From positions 101,604,158-101,668,157 of the forward strand of contig NC_085139.1 of NCBI RefSeq assembly GCF_024139115.2: a DNA stretch of 64,000 bases, read 5' to 3'. The DNA comes from Armigeres subalbatus (taxonomy: Eukaryota > Arthropoda > Insecta > Diptera > Culicidae). This document shows, one piece after another, positions 59,340 to 64,000 of this stretch. The translations under genes were made by a program, and so were the position numbers. The notes under the pieces are model-generated. The model did no database searches. It was not told the DNA's origin and saw only the letters and a program-made list of their open reading frames with translations. Each line of letters opens with the position of its first letter. Position 1 is the stretch's first letter.

Positions 59340-62300
59340 TATGGTTGAAATGCCGCAGAATGGAACTAACTTCCGGGATTTATGCAGAAATTCAGGCGAA
59401 CATTAAAACTGTGGAATTCAGCCATATGTATCTCAAAATAAAGAGAAAATCAGGGCAGTTGGAATTCAGACATTTTTCCGGACTAATTTAGACAAGATGA
59501 TATGTCGGAACACAAACCCGAAATCCGACATGAATGCTCCGAATTCCACAGCACGTCTTCCAAATTCCAATAGCAATTATTCCTAATTCCAATGGGAATT
59601 CTTCTAATTATTTACAATTTTGAAAGCAATTCCCCAATTCCGACACGAGCACCAACAGGAATGCCCATCAATTCCGAAGAAAACTTTCCAAAATTCCGAC
59701 AGTAAGTTTTCATAATTCTTAAAGGAATTCTTTACAGTACAGGATTTTTTTTCCAAATTCCAAATGGATTTCTTTTCGAATTGAGACCGGACCTTAAATC
59801 GCCTGACTTAAACAATAACTTGGTTGTATTCAAACCACTTATTGCCGGAATCAGGAAGAACCTTTGTAGAAATTCAAATGAAAACCTGTTGAAATACGAA
59901 TCGAATCCTGTCGTAATTTGGTAAAATTTTTGAAGGATTTCGGATGAACTTCTGCTGGAATTCCTTTTAAAATTGGGGAGAATTTATATCAGAAATGGGT
60001 AGAACTCCTGCCATAATTAGGGTAATTTACTTTCAGAAATCTGACAAATACTGGTGAGGGTTGAGATAAATTATAGATGGAATTCGGATGAATCAATGTT
60101 GTTAAAAATATCGGAATTCGGATGAAAACCTGTCGGAATTCAAATGAATTTCTGTCAGAGCTCGAATAATTACCTGTCGGAATTCATAAGAAATCCCGTC
60201 AAGTAAATTCCTCCTGTAATTTGAATAAATTTTTGTCGGCGTTCGAACAAACTCCTGTCGTAATATGGAAATCAAAGGTCAAAGGTCGAATCCATTATGT
60301 TGGAAGTCGAATAAATTCCTGTCGGAATTCGAATAATTTCCTGAGAGTATTCTAATGAGTTCCTGTCGGAATTCGGATGACATCCTGTCGGAATTCGAAT
60401 TAGGTCCAGTCGGAGTTCAGGAAAAATGCTGTCGAAATTCGGATGAAATCTTATTTCGGAAATACTAACTGAAGGAATTCTAATAAATAACTGACTGAAT
60501 TTCTGTCGGAATTCTTATACTCCCTTATACTTATACTTATACTGTCGAAACTAGGATTAATTCGAATCGGAATTCCAATGAAATCCTGTAGAAATTCGAA
60601 TGAATTACTGCCGGGATCCGGATCAATTCTTGTCGGATGTCGAATCAAATCCTGTCGCCATTCCGATCAATAACTGTCGGAATTCGGATCGGTTTCCGTC
60701 GGAATTTCGATTACTTCCTGTCGGAATTCCGATCAATTCTTGCCGGGATTCTCATCTTCTCCTGTCGGATTTCCGGTCAATTCTTGTCGGAATTCGGAAT
60801 TAAGGTGCGGAATTAAGGTGCAATACTTTCGGAATTCGGATCAATTCCTGTCGGCATTCCGATAAATTCCTGTCGGGATTCGAATGATTTTCGTTTGGAT
60901 CAGTTCCTGTAGGACTTCCGATTAAATCCAGCCGGAATTCGGATCAATTATTACGGGAATTCACAACAATTCCTATCGAAATTCGGATTAATTTCTGTCA
61001 GAATTCGGATAAATTCTTGTCGGAATTCGGATCAATTACTGTCGGAATTCGAATCAATTCCTGTCGCAATTCGAATGAACTTCTGTCGGAATTCGAATGC
61101 ATTCATGTCGCAAATCAAATTGATTCCTGTCGGCATTCCTATTAATTCCTATCGGAACTCGAATCAATACAGAATTTAGATCAGTTCTTGTCGGGATTCT
61201 GACTTATTCCTGTCGAATGAATTCTTTTCGGAACACGAATGAATACCTTCCGGAATTTCGGCCAGTTCCTGTCAGACTTCCGATCAATTCCAGCCGGAAT
61301 TGGAATGAATTGTAGCCAGGAATTGGAATGAATTCCTGCCGAAATTGGAATGAATTCTAATAAATTTCTATCGGAATTCGAATAAATTCTCATCGGAAAT
61401 CGAATGAATTTTATCGGAAATTTAATGAATTCTTATCGGAATTCGAATGAATTCTTGTCTGAACTTTTGGAATGTCGAATTGTCGAATTGAGATGAATTC
61501 CTGTCGGAATTCGAATGAATTCCTTGTCGGAATTCGAATGAATTCCTTGTCGGAATTCGAATGAATTCCTTGTCGGAATTCGAATGAATTCCTTGTCGGA
61601 ATTCGAATGAATTCCTCGTCGAAATTCGAATGAATTCCTTGTCGGAATTCGAATGATTTTTTGTCGGAATTTAAATGCATTTTTGTCGGAATTCGAATGA
61701 TTTCATGTCGGAATTCGAATGAATTCCTTGTCGGAATTCGAATGAATTCCTGTCGGAATTCGAATGAATTCCTGTCGTAATTCAGATGAATTCCTGTCGG
61801 AATTCAGATGAATTCCTGTTGGAAGTCGAATGAATTCATGTCGGAATTGAGATGAATTCCGTTCGGAATTCGAATTAATTCTTGTCGGAATTTGAATGAA
61901 TTTCTTTCGGAATTCGAATGAATTTCTGTCGGAATTCAGATGAATTTCTGTCGGAATGCGAATGAATTCCTGTCGGAATTCGAATGAATACCTGTCAAAA
62001 TTCAGATGAATTTCTGTCGGAATTCGGATGAATTTCTGTCGAATTCGGAATTCCTGTCGGAATTCAGATGAATTCCTGTCGGAATTCGAATGAACTCTTG
62101 TCAGAACTCGGATGAATTCCTGTCGGAATTCGAATGAATTCCTGTCGGAATTCAAATGAATTTCTGTCGGAATGCGAATTAATTTTTGTCGGAATTTGAA
62201 TGAATTTCTTTCGGAATTCGAATGAATTTCTGTCGGAATGCGAATGAATTCCTGTCGGAATTCGAATGAATTCCTGTCGGAATTCGAATGAATTCCTGTC

Positions 62301-62958
62301 GGAATTCGGATGAATTCCTGTCGGAATTCGGATGAATTCCTGTCGGAATTCGGATGAATTCCTGTCGGAATTCGGATGAATTCCTGTCGGAATTCGGATG
62401 AATTCCTGTCGGAATTCGGATGAATTCCTGTCAGAATTCGGATGAATTCCTGTCGGAATTCGGATGAATTCCTGTTGGAATTCTGTTGAAATCCTGTCGA
62501 AATTCGGATGAATTCCTATCGGAATTTGGATGAATTCGGGATTTGAAAAGAATTCCTGTCGGAATTCGAATGAATTCCTGTCGGAATTCGAATAAATTCC
62601 TGAATTCGAATGAATTTCTGTCCTGTCCTGAATTCCTGTCGGAATTCGAATGAATTCCTGTCGGAATTCGAACGAATTCCTGTCGGCATCCGAATGAATT
62701 CCTGTCGGAATTCGAATGAATTCCTGTCGGAATTCGAATGAATTCATGTCGAAATTCGGATGAATTCCGTTCGGAATTCGAATTAATTCTTGTCGGAATT
62801 TGAATGAATTCCTTTCGGAATTCGAATGAATTTCTGTCGGAATGCGAATGAATTCCTGTCGGAATTCGAATGAATTCCTGTCGGAATTCGAATGAATACC
62901 TGTCAAAATTCGAATGAATTTCTGTCGAAATTCGGAATTCCTGTCGGGATTCAAATTA
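59340..62958 (-). repeat. 22-bp dyad minisatellite, array 9 left segment
   Basis: Core GAATTCCTGTCGGAATTC (7-bp arms, 4-nt centre) with linker GAAT, giving a 22-bp unit. 59340-60800 is strongly decayed (spacing irregular, only the CTGTCGGAATTC half conserved). Homogeneity increases to near-perfect at 62240-62470. A 23-bp sub-variant with an extra T (CCTTGTCGG) is amplified at 61520-61640. The minus strand is stop-free, giving frames up to 296 codons. GAATTC occurs twice per unit. Confidence 0.95.
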
Positions 62959-63156
62959 GGTTCTGCAGCATGACGTCACGAATGAATTCGGTCCTCGTCA
63001 AATGAACTTTTTTGACAGTTCAGTAGTACTTTCCACTGACTCCGACGAGGACTCCGACAAGGGTCGAGTTCGTGATTGGTTGGCTGCCCCTGAGTCCAAC
63101 AAGAAGTACTACTAATCTGTCACCAGATTGAGGTTACGTACAGACGCTGCAGAACC
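62959..63156. mobile_element. Short TIR element (MITE) inserted in array 9
   Basis: Terminal repeats GGTTCTGCAGC (left) and GCTGCAGAACC (right) are flanked by TA at 62957-62958 and 63157-63158. The interior carries further inverted motifs (CAGTAGTACT near 63023 and AGTACTACTA near 63105, TCCTCGTC and GACGAGGA). Array 9 units flank it on both sides, so it inserted into the established array. No coding capacity. Confidence 0.8.
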
Positions 63157-64000
63157 TAATGAATTCCTGTCGGAATTTGAATTCGAATGAATTTCTGTCG
63201 GAATGCGAATGAATTCCTGTCGGAATTCGAATGAATACCTGTCAAAATTCGAATGAATTTCTGTCGGAGTTCGGATGAATTCCTGTCGGAATTGGAATGA
63301 ATTCCTGTTGGGATTCAAATGAATTCCTGTCGGAATTCGAATGAGTTCCTGTCGGAATTCGAATGAATTCCTATCGGAATTCGAATGAATTCCTGTCGGA
63401 ATTAGAATGAATTCCTGGTCGGAAGTCGAATGATTTTTTGTCGGAATTTAAATGCATTTTTGTCGGAATTCGAATGATTTCATGTCGGAATTCGAATGAA
63501 TTCCTGTCGGAATTCGAATGAATTCCTGTCGGAATTCGAATGAATTCCTGTCGGAATTCGAATGAATTCCTGTCGGAATTCGAATGAATTCCTGTCGGAA
63601 TTCGAATGAATTCCTGTTGGAAGTCGAATGAATTCATGTCGGAATTCGAATGAATTCCGTTCGGAATTCGAATTAATTCTTGTCGGAATTTGAATGAATT
63701 TCTTTCGGAATTCGAATGAATTTCTGTCGGAATTCGAATGAATTTCTGTCGGAATGCGAATGAATTCCTGTCGGAATTCGAATGAATACCTGTCAAAATT
63801 CGAATGAATTTCTGTCGGAATTCGGATGAATTTCTGTCGGAATTCGGATAAATTCCTGTCGGAATTCAAATGAATTCCTGTCGGAATTCGAATGAATTCC
63901 TGTCGGAATTCGAATGAATTCCTGTCGGAATTCGAATGAATTCCTGTTGGGATTCAAATGAATTCCTGTCGCAATTCGAATGAATTCATGTCGGAATTCA
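63157..64000 (-). repeat. 22-bp dyad minisatellite, array 9 right segment
   Basis: Same unit as 59340-62958, continuing beyond the window. Near-identical at 63480-63610 and 63840-63950. The order of variants at 63410-63800 closely repeats that at 61640-61990, indicating a duplicated block. Confidence 0.96.

Overview
This window reads as non-coding, repeat-dominated genomic DNA of a culicine mosquito, most likely genus Aedes. The basis is two SINE copies (15017-15313 and 56916-57146) that resemble the Aedes tRNA-related Feilai family, other short interspersed repeats of a style I associate with mosquito genomes, small TIR elements (MITEs) throughout, and no bacterial-style gene organisation. 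I recognise no protein-coding gene, rRNA or functional tRNA. The long open reading frames fall in tandem arrays or in a homopurine tract and are consequences of unit sequence, not genes.

Well over half of the window is tandem arrays of 21-24 bp units. Array 1 (1-1036) and array 2 (2340-4790) are one 24-bp family in opposite orientations. Array 3 (7136-9170) is a decayed 23-bp array. Array 4 (9177-10165) is 23 bp and flips orientation at 10015-10020. A degenerate 21-bp TTTGGCCGAA array lies at 10495-10605 and 12349-13110, split by a TIR element. Array 5 (17854-22079) is 23 bp. Array 6 (25807-26281 and 28021-37700) is 23 bp, split by a TIR element. Array 7 (41330-42814 and 44735-45935) is 23 bp, split by a homopurine fold-back element. 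Array 8 (48118-55765) is the array 7 family inverted. Array 9 (59340-64000, running off the end) is 22 bp.

The main unifying observation is that arrays 1-9 share one architecture: a short dyad (arms of 6-8 bp around a 4-7 nt asymmetric centre) plus a 3-7 nt linker. Families are related by core sharing (2 with 6, 3 with 5, 7 with 8), by inversion and by linker exchange. They appear repeatedly as inverted partners around 1.3-2.2 kb of single-copy DNA (1/2, 7/8), or as abrupt head-to-head flips (array 4, the TTTGGCCGAA array). Array centres are homogeneous and edges decay, as expected from unequal exchange and slippage.

The spacers (1037-2339, 4791-7135, 15918-17853, 22080-25806, 37701-40802, 45936-48117, 55766-59339) are AT-rich, apparently single-copy DNA with scattered mobile elements. 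Elements defined by flanking duplications are: a SINE at 13247-13683 (11-bp TSD), Feilai-like SINEs at 15017-15313 (12-bp) and 56916-57146 (13-bp), a hAT-like MITE at 43944-44223 (8-bp), a fold-back element at 14556-15917 (TA), a near-palindromic MITE at 40803-41199 (6-bp), and TIR elements at 10606-12348 (6-bp), 26282-28020 (about 3-bp) and 62959-63156 (TA).
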